This document shows, piece after piece, positions 1 through 8,992 of a stretch of 64,000 nucleotides of DNA (the first letter of the stretch is position 1; the number at the start of each line of letters is the position of its first letter). A program made the position numbers and the translations under genes. The stretch is from assembly GCF_016599855.1 (NCBI RefSeq), contig NZ_CP067041.1, positions 1,364,001 to 1,428,000 on the forward strand, read 5' to 3'. This stretch comes from Bradyrhizobium diazoefficiens. Its GTDB lineage: Bacteria; Pseudomonadota; Alphaproteobacteria; Rhizobiales; Xanthobacteraceae. The notes below the pieces were generated by a model, which saw only the letters and a list, made by a program, of their open reading frames with translations, ran no database searches and was not told where the DNA came from.

Positions 1-417
1 GTTGGCGGATTGCGTCCACGCCATGTGATCGGCGCCTACGAGGATCTCGGCATGGAAGTCGTCGGCACCGGCTATGAGTTCGGCCACAACGATGACTATC
101 AGCGCACCGCCCAGCATTACGTCAAGGACGGCACGCTCATCTACGATGATGTCAATGGCTATGAGTTCGAGCGCTTCGTTGAGAAGATGCAGCCAGACCT
201 GGTCGGCTCGGGCATCAAGGAAAAATATGTGTTCCAGAAGATGGGGGTGCCGTTCCGGCAGATGCACTCCTGGGACTATTCGGGTCCGTACCACGGTTAT
301 GACGGCTTTCCGATCTTCGCGCGCGACATGGACATGGCTATCAACTCGCCCGTGTGGAGGAAGACCAAGGCGCCCTGGAAGGCGGCCCTCGAACCGAGGC
401 TCATGGCTGCGGAATAG
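1..417 (+). CDS. nifD: Nitrogenase MoFe protein alpha chain, C-terminal part (cut by window start)
   Basis: This is the C-terminal 138 residues of the nitrogenase molybdenum-iron protein alpha subunit; the 5' part lies outside the window. The reading frame is open from base 1 and stops at 417. The segment [16 protein letters not shown] near base 265 is the hallmark of NifD and carries the histidine that ligates molybdenum in FeMo-cofactor (equivalent to His442 of Azotobacter). NifD pairs with NifK to form the alpha2beta2 protein that reduces N2. nifK follows after 69 bases, consistent with one nifDKENX transcript. The promoter of this operon is not in the window. Confidence 0.98.
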   Translation, partial: VGGLRPRHVIGAYEDLGMEVVGTGYEFGHNDDYQRTAQHYVKDGTLIYDDVNGYEFERFVEKMQPDLVGSGIKEKYVFQKMGVPFRQMHSWDYSGPYHGYDGFPIFARDMDMAINSPVWRKTKAPWKAALEPRLMAAE

Positions 418-486
418 GCGGCCTCCGCTTCTCTTCAGAGACGTCGAGCCGACATAGACCACGATTTTCAAGAGGATTCCCACGAA

Positions 487-2043
487 ATGGCGCAGAATGC
501 AGAACACGTGCTCGATCATGTCGAGCTGTTCCGCGGTCCGGAATACCAGCAAATGCTGGCCAACAAGAAAAAGATGTTCGAGAACGCTCGAGATCCCGCG
601 GAGGTCGAACGCATCAGGGAATGGTCGAAGACGCCCGAATATCGCGAAAAGAACTTTGCGCGGGAGGCTCTGACGATAAACCCGGCCAAGGCTTGCCAGC
701 CGCTCGGTGCGGTCTTCGCCTCAGTTGGATTCGAGGGCACACTGCCCTTCGTGCACGGCTCCCAGGGCTGCGTCGCCTATTATCGTAGCCATCTGTCGCG
801 GCACTTCAAGGAGCCGAGTTCCTGCGTCTCCTCTTCGATGACGGAAGATGCTGCAGTTTTCGGCGGCCTGAACAACATGACCGATGGGCTCGCCAACAGC
901 TATAACATGTACAAGCCCAAGATGATCGCGGTCTCCACGACCTGCATGGCGGAGGTGATCGGGGATGACCTCAACGCGTTTATCAAAACCTCAAAGGAGA
1001 AAGGATCGGTCCCGCAGGATTTCGATGTGCCGTTCGCGCACACGCCAGCCTTCGTCGGCAGCCACATCACGGGCTATGACAATGCGCTGAAGGGTATCCT
1101 TGAGCACTTCTGGGACGGAAAAGCCGGGACAGCACCGAAGCTCGAGCGCGCCCCCAACGAGAAGATCAACTTTATCGGTGGCTTTGACGGCTACACTGTT
1201 GGCAACACCCGTGAAATCAAGCGCATCTTTGATTTGATGGATGTCCAGTACACCATCCTCGCGGACAATTCCGATGTGTTCGATACGCCGACCGACGGCG
1301 AGTTCAGGATGTATGACGGCGGCACCACGTTGGAAGACGCCGCGAACGCGGTTCACGCCAAGGCGACGATATCTGCGCAGCAATGGTGCACGGAAAAGAC
1401 GCTTGCGTTCATCGCCGGCCATGGCCAGGAGGTCCTTGCGTTCAACCATCCGGTCGGCGTCTCCGCGACCGACGACCTCCTCATGGCGCTAGCGCGCATC
1501 ACCGGCAAGGAAATCCCCGAGGCGCTGGCGCGAGAGCGCGGCCGCCTGGTCGACGCGATGGCCGATTCCAGCGCGCATATCCATGGCAAGAAATTCGCGA
1601 TCTACGGCGATCCAGACCTTTGTTATGGGCTAGCTGCCTTCCTGCTCGAACTGGGCGCCGAACCGATCCATGTGCTGTCCACGAACGGTAACAAGGCCTG
1701 GCACGATAAAATGCAGGCGTTGTTTGCGAGCTCGCCGTTTGGGCAGAACTGCCATGCCTATCCAGGGCGAGACCTCTGGCACATGCGCTCGCTGCTGTTC
1801 ACGGAGCCCGTCGACTTCCTGATCGGCAACACGCATGGCAAATATCTGGAGCGCGATACCGGCACCCCGCTGATCCGCATCGGTTTCCCCATTTTTGATC
1901 GGCATCACCATCACCGCTCTCCGCTGTGGGGCTATCAAGGCGGCATGAACGTTTTGGTGAAGATCCTCGACAAGATCTTTGACGAGATCGACAGGAAGAC
2001 CAGCGTTGCAGGCACCGACTATAGCTTTGACATCATTCGTTGA
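487..2043 (+). CDS. nifK: Nitrogenase MoFe protein beta chain
   Basis: Beta subunit of dinitrogenase, 518 residues, full length. The three P-cluster cysteines stand at residues 70 (NPAKAC), 95 (HGSQGC) and 153 (VSTTC), matching the classical Azotobacter numbering, and the serine-rich [13 protein letters not shown] stretch that holds the P-cluster serine is present. The C-terminus contains the [20 protein letters not shown] segment typical of NifK. The ATG at 487 is preceded by a GAGG about 11 bases upstream. With NifD it forms the catalytic component; electrons arrive from NifH through the P-cluster. It sits between nifD and nifE in the expected order. Confidence 0.99.
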   Translation: MAQNAEHVLDHVELFRGPEYQQMLANKKKMFENARDPAEVERIREWSKTPEYREKNFAREALTINPAKACQPLGAVFASVGFEGTLPFVHGSQGCVAYYRSHLSRHFKEPSSCVSSSMTEDAAVFGGLNNMTDGLANSYNMYKPKMIAVSTTCMAEVIGDDLNAFIKTSKEKGSVPQDFDVPFAHTPAFVGSHITGYDNALKGILEHFWDGKAGTAPKLERAPNEKINFIGGFDGYTVGNTREIKRIFDLMDVQYTILADNSDVFDTPTDGEFRMYDGGTTLEDAANAVHAKATISAQQWCTEKTLAFIAGHGQEVLAFNHPVGVSATDDLLMALARITGKEIPEALARERGRLVDAMADSSAHIHGKKFAIYGDPDLCYGLAAFLLELGAEPIHVLSTNGNKAWHDKMQALFASSPFGQNCHAYPGRDLWHMRSLLFTEPVDFLIGNTHGKYLERDTGTPLIRIGFPIFDRHHHHRSPLWGYQGGMNVLVKILDKIFDEIDRKTSVAGTDYSFDIIR

Positions 2044-2061
2044 TGACGAAAGACGCGAAGT

Positions 2062-2086
2062 CATCGCCGGCAAAACATCGGCGATG
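2062..2086 (+). other. Intergenic hairpin between nifK and nifE
   Basis: CATCGCCG and CGGCGATG form a perfect 8-bp stem around a 9-base loop, 18 bases after the nifK stop. There is no T-run behind it, so it is not a classical terminator. A role in mRNA processing, or in setting different levels of nifDK and nifEN message, is inference. Confidence 0.5.
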
Positions 2087-2140
2087 GCTGAGCGAAGACA
2101 GGCTGCTTTTTCACATGATCGCGATTGAGGGGAGAGACCG

Positions 2141-3820
2141 ATGAGTTCGCTTTCGGCCAGAATCCTGGACGTCTTCAACGAGCCGGGCTGCGCCAAAAAC
2201 GCCGACAAGTCGGAGGCTGACCGCAAGAAGGGCTGCACCAAACCACCTAAGCCGGGCAGTGCGGCCGGCGGTTGCGCCTTCGACGGAGCCAAGATCGCGC
2301 TGCAGCCCTTCACCGACGTGGCCCATCTGGTGCATGGACCCATTGCCTGTGAGGGCAATTCCTGGGACAACCGCGGTGCAGCTTCGTCCGGAGCCAGCAT
2401 CTGGCGCACCGGCTTCACCACTGACATGAACGAAACCGATATCGTGTTCGGCGGCGAGAAGCGACTTTACAAAGCGATTAGGGAGATCTTGGCGAAATAC
2501 GATCCGGCAGCGATCTTTGTCTATCAGACCTGCATTCCGGCCATGATCGGCGACGACATCAATGCCGTCTGCAAGGCGGCTTCTCGTAAGTTCGGCAAGC
2601 CCGTGATTCCGGTCAATTCGCCAGGCTTCGTAGGGTCGAAAAACCTCGGCAACAAGCTTGCGGGCCAAGCATTGCTTGATCATGTCATCGGCACCGAAGA
2701 GCCGGACCACACCACGCCCTGCGACATCAACCTGATCGGGGAATACAATCTGTCGGGCGAATTGTGGCAGGTCAAGCCGCTGTTGGACGAGCTCGGCATC
2801 CGCATCCTCTCCTGCATTTCCGGAGATGGGAAATATCGTGAAGTTGCCTCATCGCATCGGGCGCGCGCTGCGATGCTGGTGTGTTCGAAGTCGATGATCA
2901 ATGTGGCGCGCAAGATGCAAGAGCGCTACGGCATCCCGTTCTTCGAAGGCTCGTTCTACGGCATCCAGGACTCCAGCGATGCCCTGCTCAACATTGCACG
3001 CGTGTTGGTCGCGCGCGGGGCCCCGGAAGATCTGATCGGCCGTACCGAGGCCGTCATCGCGCGGGAGGAGGCGCGCGCGTGGGCGAAAATCGCATCCTAC
3101 AGACAGCGCCTCGCCGGAAAAAGGGCACTCCTCATCACAGGTGGCGTGAAATCCTGGTCCGTGCTGGCCGCGTTGCAGGAGGCCGGCCTTGAGCTGGTCG
3201 GCACCAGCGTCAAAAAATCCACAAAAGAAGACAAGGAGCGCATCAAGCAGCGGATGGGGCAGGACGCCCATATGATCGACGACATGGCGCCACGCGACAT
3301 GTACAGGATGCTGAAGGCCGCGAAAGCGGACATCATGCTCTCGGGCGGCAAGTCGCAGTTCGTCGCGCTGAAAGCGGCCATGCCCTGGCTCGACATCAAC
3401 CAGGAGCGCTCTCATGCGTATATGGGCTATTTGGGGATCGTGGAGCTGGTCGAAGAGATCGACAAGGCACTGTTCAACCCGATGTGGGAGCAGCTGCGCC
3501 GGCCGGCCCCATGGGACGAGATCGCCAAGGATAGCCAGCCCATGCGCTTGGCCCTCGCGCAGAGCGACGGACAAGCCGCCGAAACCGCAAAAACCCCGGC
3601 GCCTATCGAGGCGAGCCACCGCGCGAAAAAGGTTTGCCTCTGCAACAAAGTCGATCGCGGCACGATCGAAGATGCAATCCACGTGCACGGTCTGACGAGC
3701 GTCGAGGGTGTCAGAGAGCACACTGACGCATACGGCGGCTGCTGCAGGAGCCGCATTCAGGACATCCTGAAGGCGATGTCGGTCTCTCCGCCGCCTGCCA
3801 TGCGGCAGGCCGCGGAATAG
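2141..3820 (+). CDS. nifE: FeMo-cofactor assembly scaffold NifE with C-terminal cysteine extension
   Basis: NifE with NifN forms the scaffold on which the NifB-derived iron-sulfur precursor is turned into FeMo-cofactor. The 559-residue protein resembles NifD: cysteines in the AGGCAFDGA, HGPIACEGNSWDNRG and VYQTCIPAMIGDD segments correspond to the NifD/NifE cluster-binding positions. From about residue 496 there is an extra domain with a CLC motif (499-501) and a CC pair (534-535) separated by 32 residues, resembling the [2Fe-2S] BFD (bacterioferritin-associated ferredoxin) fold. From memory, NifE of related rhizobia also has a C-terminal extension. The ATG follows GGGGAGAG closely, and nifN starts 9 bases after the stop. 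Confidence 0.97.
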   Translation: MSSLSARILDVFNEPGCAKNADKSEADRKKGCTKPPKPGSAAGGCAFDGAKIALQPFTDVAHLVHGPIACEGNSWDNRGAASSGASIWRTGFTTDMNETDIVFGGEKRLYKAIREILAKYDPAAIFVYQTCIPAMIGDDINAVCKAASRKFGKPVIPVNSPGFVGSKNLGNKLAGQALLDHVIGTEEPDHTTPCDINLIGEYNLSGELWQVKPLLDELGIRILSCISGDGKYREVASSHRARAAMLVCSKSMINVARKMQERYGIPFFEGSFYGIQDSSDALLNIARVLVARGAPEDLIGRTEAVIAREEARAWAKIASYRQRLAGKRALLITGGVKSWSVLAALQEAGLELVGTSVKKSTKEDKERIKQRMGQDAHMIDDMAPRDMYRMLKAAKADIMLSGGKSQFVALKAAMPWLDINQERSHAYMGYLGIVELVEEIDKALFNPMWEQLRRPAPWDEIAKDSQPMRLALAQSDGQAAETAKTPAPIEASHRAKKVCLCNKVDRGTIEDAIHVHGLTSVEGVREHTDAYGGCCRSRIQDILKAMSVSPPPAMRQAAE

Positions 3821-3829
3821 GACGGCGCC

Positions 3830-5233
3830 ATGGCTATCATCAGCACGCCGAGCAAGGCCTGCACGGTCAACCCGCTGAAGATGAGCCAGCCGATCGGTGG
3901 CGCATTCGCGTTCATGGGGCTGCGCGGGGCGATGCCGGTTCTGCACGGCTCGCAAGGCTGCACTTCTTTTGGGCTCACGCTGTTCGTGCGGCATTTCAAG
4001 GAGCCGGTCCCGCTGCAGACCACCGCGATGAGCGAGGTGACAACCGTGCTCGGCGGGTTTGAAAATATCGAGCAGGCCATCCTCAACATCTACCATCGAA
4101 CCAAGCCGGAAATCATCGGGATCTGCTCGACCGGGGTGACCGAAACCAATGGCGACGATATCGACGGCTACATCAAACTGATCCGCAAGAAGCATCCGCA
4201 ACTCGCCACATTTCCCCTGGTCCATGTCTCGACCCCCGATTTCAAGGATGCTTTTCAGGACGGCTGGGAAAAGGCAGTGGCGCGCATGGTCGAGGTGCTT
4301 GTCAGCGCGCCGGCCAGCGAGGCAGAGCGCGATCCGGCGCGGGTGAATATCCTGCCCGGATGTCACCTAACGCCCGCCGACCTCGATGAGGTCAGGACAA
4401 TCATCGAGGATTTCGGGCTCAAGCCAAGCTTCCTGCCTGACCTGGCGGGATTGCTGGACGGACATATCCCCGAGGAGTTTACGTCAACGACCATCGGCGG
4501 CATCGGCATTGAGGAAATTGCCAGCATGAGCCAGTCCGGCTGGACCATTGCCATCGGTGCGCAGATGCGGCGGGCGGCGGAATCCATGCAGACCAGGACA
4601 GGGGTGCCGTTTCGACTGTTCGAGCGATTGTGTGGTCTTATCCCCAACGACGAATTCATCGCCTTCTTGAGTGAGATCTCCGGCCGCCCTGTGCCATCAA
4701 AATATCGGCGCCAGCGTGGGCAGCTCGCCGATGCGATGCTGGACGCCCATTTCCATATCGGCGGCCGTAAGCTCGCGATCGGTGCCGCGCCTGACCTCTT
4801 GTTCGATCTGTCCAGCATGCTGCATGACATGGGCGCGCAGGTCACGGCGGCCGTGACGACCACGCTTTCGCCCGTGCTGGAGCGGATAAGGACCGAGGAG
4901 GTGGTGATCGGCGATCTCGAGGACCTGGAAGAGCGCGCCCGGAGAGCGAATTGCGATCTGTTGATCGCGCATTCGCACGGCCGCCAAGCGGCGGAACGGC
5001 TCAAGATCCCGTTTCATCGCGCGGGATTTCCGATGTTTGACCGCCTTGGCGCAGGACACCAGCTGTCCGTTGGGTATCGCGGCACGCGCGATTTGATCTT
5101 CCAGATCGCCAACCTTCTCATCGCCGACCGCGAGGAAAATCATAAGCCCTGCCCCGATAGCTGGCGGGCCTCAACGCCGCCTCTCAAGTCCGAACGCAGC
5201 TTCACCGACGCAACAGAGAGGTCGATTGCATGA
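3830..5233 (+). CDS. nifN: FeMo-cofactor assembly scaffold NifN
   Basis: Second subunit of the NifEN scaffold, 467 residues, related to NifK. The N-terminus begins with STPSKACTVNPLKMSQPIGG and continues with HGSQGCTSFGLTLFVRHFKE, the NifN version of the P-cluster region of NifK. The NifEN complex carries a cluster that accepts the NifB product and, with NifH, adds molybdenum and homocitrate. An AGGACGG ribosome-binding site lies in front of the ATG. The stop overlaps the nifX start by four bases (ATGA), so the two are probably translationally coupled. Confidence 0.98.
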   Translation: MAIISTPSKACTVNPLKMSQPIGGAFAFMGLRGAMPVLHGSQGCTSFGLTLFVRHFKEPVPLQTTAMSEVTTVLGGFENIEQAILNIYHRTKPEIIGICSTGVTETNGDDIDGYIKLIRKKHPQLATFPLVHVSTPDFKDAFQDGWEKAVARMVEVLVSAPASEAERDPARVNILPGCHLTPADLDEVRTIIEDFGLKPSFLPDLAGLLDGHIPEEFTSTTIGGIGIEEIASMSQSGWTIAIGAQMRRAAESMQTRTGVPFRLFERLCGLIPNDEFIAFLSEISGRPVPSKYRRQRGQLADAMLDAHFHIGGRKLAIGAAPDLLFDLSSMLHDMGAQVTAAVTTTLSPVLERIRTEEVVIGDLEDLEERARRANCDLLIAHSHGRQAAERLKIPFHRAGFPMFDRLGAGHQLSVGYRGTRDLIFQIANLLIADREENHKPCPDSWRASTPPLKSERSFTDATERSIA

Positions 5234-5625
5234 AAGTCGCATTCGCTACCCAGGACTTGAGGCGCGTCGATGCGCATTTCGGCTGGGCCAAGAATATTGT
5301 CGTCTATGACGTCGGGCCGGACGGGCACGTCTTTCTGAAGGCGGTGCAGTTCGACGGCGATCTTTCGGAAGACGGCAACGAGGATAAGCTCGCGCCCAAG
5401 ATCGAGGCGATCAAGGATTGCGCCATCCTCTATGTCGTTGCGATCGGCGGCTCTGGTGCCGCCCGGGTGGTGGCCAACAAAATCCACCCCATTAAGGTGA
5501 ACAAGCCCGAGAACATCCTGGAGCTGCTGCAAAAGCTCCAACGGATGCTGAACGGGACGCCGCCCCCCTGGATACGCAAGGCCCTGGCGAAGGCCAAGGA
5601 GCGCAGGTTCGATTTCGAGGAATGA
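5230..5625 (+). CDS. nifX: Cofactor-binding protein NifX
   Basis: Small (131 residues) protein of the NifX / NafY / NifB C-terminal family, which binds FeMo-cofactor precursors between NifB and NifEN. The N-terminal [20 protein letters not shown] is the typical start of this fold, with the conserved histidine and a second half around [20 protein letters not shown]. It overlaps nifN by ATGA and is followed after 7 bases by the next gene, so nifN, nifX and the small downstream genes form one cotranscribed set. Confidence 0.97.
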   Translation: MKVAFATQDLRRVDAHFGWAKNIVVYDVGPDGHVFLKAVQFDGDLSEDGNEDKLAPKIEAIKDCAILYVVAIGGSGAARVVANKIHPIKVNKPENILELLQKLQRMLNGTPPPWIRKALAKAKERRFDFEE

Positions 5626-5632
5626 GGGTCAC

Positions 5633-6103
5633 ATGATTGAGGCCGCAGAAGCGGGGCAACCCGATACTGCTCTTGATGCGCCGTTCGTCAAGCAGCTGGT
5701 CAAGATCTGGCGCGCTGAGGACACCCATGGGGCTTGGGAGGGCAAGAGCGATCTCGACTTGCTCGAGCCCTATATCGTGGACAAGGAGAAGCGGCACACG
5801 TTGCCGATCGTGGGCGATCCAGATCCAGACACGGTATGGCGCGTGGAGCTGTTCTTCAATGCGGTTGCGCTCTCGATCGAGAAGGCAACCGGCGTGATGA
5901 TCCAGCCGATGCTGAAGATGCATCATGAAGGCTTTGGCCGCATGGTGCTGATCGGAGGCCGCCTGATCGTCGTCAATAAGCAGCTGCGCGACGTGCATCG
6001 CTTCGGGTTCGAAAATCTTGCGAAGCTCGCCGCCGAGGGTGAAAAGTATGTCGCAGACGGGATCGGGATGATCCAGAAATTTCCGGACGCGGCGAATTAT
6101 TGA
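5633..6103 (+). CDS. NifX-associated nitrogen fixation protein (DUF269)
   Basis: A 156-residue protein of the NifX-associated family (DUF269), almost always found directly after nifX. Recognisable parts are [20 protein letters not shown] near the N-terminus, the acidic [16 protein letters not shown] stretch and the [20 protein letters not shown] core. The exact biochemical role is not settled; the constant link to nifENX suggests help in FeMo-cofactor synthesis. The ATG at 5633 is preceded by GAGGGT, and the next gene starts 9 bases after its stop. Confidence 0.93.
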   Translation: MIEAAEAGQPDTALDAPFVKQLVKIWRAEDTHGAWEGKSDLDLLEPYIVDKEKRHTLPIVGDPDPDTVWRVELFFNAVALSIEKATGVMIQPMLKMHHEGFGRMVLIGGRLIVVNKQLRDVHRFGFENLAKLAAEGEKYVADGIGMIQKFPDAANY

Positions 6104-6112
6104 GGGCAGCAC

Positions 6113-6313
6113 ATGAGCGAACTTGAAACGCTGAAGGCAGACATCAAGAAGCTGTCAGCCAAGGCGACGCAGGCCAAGATGGATCTGCACGACCTGTCAG
6201 AGGAGCTGCCGCTCAACTGGCACTCGATCATGGCGGTGGCGCAAAGAGCACATGAGGCGTTTGCCGAGCTCGAGAAAAAGCGTGAGAATCTCAAGGCGCA
6301 GGAAAGGGGCTAA
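6113..6313 (+). CDS. Small nif-cluster protein (DUF683 / CCE_0567-like)
   Basis: A 66-residue, highly charged, mostly helical protein of the DUF683 family (CCE_0567 type), found after the DUF269 gene in many nif clusters. The sequence starts MSELETLKADIKKLSAKATQ, continues with MDLHDLSEELPLNWHSIMAV, and ends in a lysine/glutamate-rich helix, as expected for a helical hairpin. Histidines in the middle could bind metal, as proposed for the family. It lies 9 bases behind the preceding gene and 12 bases before fdxB, so it belongs to the nifENX transcript. Its function is unknown. Confidence 0.9.
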   Translation: MSELETLKADIKKLSAKATQAKMDLHDLSEELPLNWHSIMAVAQRAHEAFAELEKKRENLKAQERG

Positions 6314-6325
6314 GGGTATACAAGC

Positions 6326-6622
6326 ATGTCATTTGCAACGCGCGACGGCCGCCGCTGGATGCCCGATTATCTCGTCTCGATCGATTCCGGAAAATGCATC
6401 GGATGCGGACGCTGCTTCAAGGTCTGTGGTCGCCATGTCATGATATTAAAAGGGATCAACGAGGAGGGCGATCTTGTCGAGCTTGACAGCGATGAGGACG
6501 ATGAGATCGAAAAGAAGATCATGGTGATGAATGATGAGGGCGCCTGTATCGGCTGCGGCGCCTGCGCCCGGGTCTGTCCGACCAACTGCCAGACTCACGC
6601 GACCGCCGCGGAAGGGGCTTGA
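6326..6622 (+). CDS. fdxB: Nif-specific ferredoxin III, 2[4Fe-4S]
   Basis: A 98-residue ferredoxin with two cysteine clusters: CIGCGRCFKVCG (about residues 24-35) and CIGCGACARVCPTNC (about 74-88). The acidic linker between them (EEGDLVELDSDEDDEIEKK) is characteristic of the nif-specific ferredoxin III (FdxB) family. It probably donates electrons in cofactor assembly or to nitrogenase. It is the last gene of the plus-strand nifDKENX group here; the next recognised gene lies on the other strand. Start: ATG at 6326 without a strong ribosome-binding site (GGCTAAGGG upstream). Confidence 0.96.
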   Translation: MSFATRDGRRWMPDYLVSIDSGKCIGCGRCFKVCGRHVMILKGINEEGDLVELDSDEDDEIEKKIMVMNDEGACIGCGACARVCPTNCQTHATAAEGA

Positions 6623-7128
6623 CGGCCGCCTCCGTTCGTCTGTGCTGGACAAGGACGGACACTCGGTGCGAAGCCGCGGGTGAGAGAATTCCGGCGGCCG
6701 CAGCTTCACGCTGCGTGTTCGGTGGCGCGACTCGGCGCCCGCTGCGGGCAATAACTCAGCCGCTTCGATGAGCATCCGAACACACGAACATGCCCGTCTC
6801 CCCGACCAAGGCCTGGTGATGATCTCCGGTCGGCAAAGGTATGCTCACTTCAGGCGGGAATGATCAATGGGCGGGCGAAAAAGACCGGCGAGGACTAACC
6901 TCAACGAAGGGCTTGCCAAGCGAATGGGGCAATGGAGGTTGTCTCCATGCGCGGCGGGGATGACACCACCGCCGTGGTCGTCGTCTTGCCGCATTAGGTA
7001 AACGGGACCATTCGCTGCTCGGACTGAAGCTCGCGGTGGCCTTGCGACGGCGGAGTCTTTCCGCAGATCGCGCTCAGAACTCGGCAGCTGCTTCTGGCGT
7101 GGTACTCGCGGCTGAATCCACCAACGGA
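6623..7128. other. Intergenic, no gene recognised
   Basis: About 500 bases between fdxB and the convergent porin gene. No open frame with convincing coding character and no clear terminator were seen. Confidence 0.5.
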
Positions 7129-8691
7129 CTAGAAGAATACTGATGTCGACACCAAGACGTTCAGGGCATGTCCGGTTTGGCGTGAATATGTGATGGTTGT
7201 CGGGTTATTGATGTATAGCAGGCCCAGCGTTGCATAGACGCCCGGCGCCAGCCGCGCGGTGTATCTGCCCCAGATTGCCGTGCTATCGCGATGGACGAGA
7301 TCGCCCTTAGCCAAGGCCGCATCGACGGCAAAGTGGCTCCAGGCGGTATTGGTGGCAGCAATGGCAATCTGATCACCGGGCCGGCTGCTAAATAGTCCTT
7401 TCGCATAAACACGAAGCTCGAGATGGCGGCTGACCTTGTTGACATCAGACGGAGCGTACATGGCGGAGAACCCACCATAGATGCCCCGAGCGGGCGAACC
7501 CTCGGCATCAGATTGCCAAAACTGCCGGTCAACTGCTACGTAATAGGCGCTGTTTGCGTTGGCTCTCGGTTGGCTCGGATCCGCCAAGTTCGGATAGCGG
7601 CTATCGTTGAAACCGATTCCAGCCCGCAACCAGGTCTCGGGCGATCCCTCAGCCGCCTTGGCCTTGTATCCAAATTCATCAAGCAACAAAATGCCGGCAT
7701 TGACCGTGCGCCAGTTCAAGCCGGTGGGATTTTCGCTCATGTGCGCCAATTGTCCATCCGGACTGACCGAGCGCTGGATCGAAATCTTGGTGTAGAGGCG
7801 ATCGTCAAGATTGTACTTCACGTTGAGAGCCGGCGTCGGCGCGGAATTGTTGCTCATTCCAGCTTGGGACAAGATGACCGGCGTCGGCCCGAACGGGTTC
7901 ATTCCCGAGAATTCGTCATGATTTCGGAGATAACCCATCTTGAGTTCGAGCTTCCTGTCGAAGAACGTCTGGTAATAGGCGACTGTACTGATTCCCACCC
8001 GATTTGGCCCGGCAGGCTTCCAGGTCCAATATTGTTGCTCGGCCCCGACGGTTATCTGGCCATCAGGAATTCCAAATCGGCCGAGATCGTAGGTCACGAT
8101 CATGGAATTTACGGTACCGAATGTCGGACTCTCCCCAATATACCGCTGATTGAAGATGGTGCTCTTGGATGCATTCGGCATTCGGTTGTCGATCAAGCTG
8201 TTTTGCGTCCAGCCCACATAGCCGATCCCGAGATCCGCCAGCGCGGACCTCACCCCGCCCTTGTCTTGATCGATCGTATCCGCAGGCCCGGGTATATTGA
8301 GCCAAATGCCTTTCTCACGCAGGTTATCGAACTTCGCGAACGGGGCGATCTTCTCTGGGGCCCTGGTCTCAGCAACTTTGTCTGGATGATCGTGCCTCGA
8401 TTCAGGGGCATTGATCGGTTGTGCCGGCGCCGAGCGGGGGGCGAGAGGCGCTGTTCGTTTGAGCCGACGGCTTCGGACACTGATGGTCGCGCCACTCTGC
8501 TTTTGAATTGCTGGTGCAGAAGCCTCATCCGACGTCTCCCTCCCGGTGTCTGATGCTTTCTCAGCCCCTGCCAAGGCCGAGCCGCAGACGAGACTCGCCG
8601 CAAAGGATACGGCGACGGCAAGCCCGGTTTGCCAGATGGTTGATTGAGCGCTGAAGACCGGAGCCGCAGCCGAGCGAGTGCGAACCGTCAT
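7129..8691 (-). CDS. Outer membrane carbohydrate porin (OprB-like)
   Basis: Probable outer-membrane beta-barrel of the carbohydrate-selective porin OprB family, 520 residues from the chosen ATG at 8691. That start gives a signal peptide: MTVRTRSAAA followed by a hydrophobic stretch (LAVAVSFAASLVCGSALAGA). A long linker rich in Pro/Ala/Arg follows, then the barrel: GIWLNIPGPADTIDQDKGG, many alternating aromatic strands (VTYDLGRFGIPDGQITVGAE, QQYWTWKPAGPNRVG) and a C-terminal phenylalanine, the usual Omp insertion signal. The frame is open upstream to 8895, but that extension has no signal-peptide logic. It is convergent with fdxB. The substrate is unknown; sugar or small-organic uptake in the nodule is inference. 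Confidence 0.8.
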   Translation of the reverse strand: MTVRTRSAAAPVFSAQSTIWQTGLAVAVSFAASLVCGSALAGAEKASDTGRETSDEASAPAIQKQSGATISVRSRRLKRTAPLAPRSAPAQPINAPESRHDHPDKVAETRAPEKIAPFAKFDNLREKGIWLNIPGPADTIDQDKGGVRSALADLGIGYVGWTQNSLIDNRMPNASKSTIFNQRYIGESPTFGTVNSMIVTYDLGRFGIPDGQITVGAEQQYWTWKPAGPNRVGISTVAYYQTFFDRKLELKMGYLRNHDEFSGMNPFGPTPVILSQAGMSNNSAPTPALNVKYNLDDRLYTKISIQRSVSPDGQLAHMSENPTGLNWRTVNAGILLLDEFGYKAKAAEGSPETWLRAGIGFNDSRYPNLADPSQPRANANSAYYVAVDRQFWQSDAEGSPARGIYGGFSAMYAPSDVNKVSRHLELRVYAKGLFSSRPGDQIAIAATNTAWSHFAVDAALAKGDLVHRDSTAIWGRYTARLAPGVYATLGLLYINNPTTITYSRQTGHALNVLVSTSVFF

Positions 8692-8992
8692 AGCCGCGCC
8701 CGCATGCGACCTGAGTTTCCCCTCCTCGTTATTGACCTTGATAGATTGTGCGCCGACCAGATTGGTCCGTAGCTCACTCGCAACGACCGGAAGCCGCTGC
8801 GTCAGAAACTGCGTCATGGATGTCCATGAGCAAGAGGAGATTGCGGTCGGAGATGAGGTCATCGCTGCGGGGCGCCGGGACTGGACATTGTTCAATGCCG
8901 ACAGCGGAACACGCTTGGATGCTGTAAGAGCAAACGAGCGGAAGAGATTGCGTCGGCGGGATCTTTGACGTCTCTGGGGAGCCTTAAGCGAC

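Noticed and set aside
2849..4366. 505-codon open frame on the minus strand across nifE and nifN
   Set aside because: It is antisense to two certain nif genes and has no family resemblance; long antisense frames are common in high-GC DNA.
7423..8553. 376-codon plus-strand frame opposite the porin
   Set aside because: The minus-strand frame has a signal peptide, barrel pattern and C-terminal Phe; the plus-strand frame has none of these.
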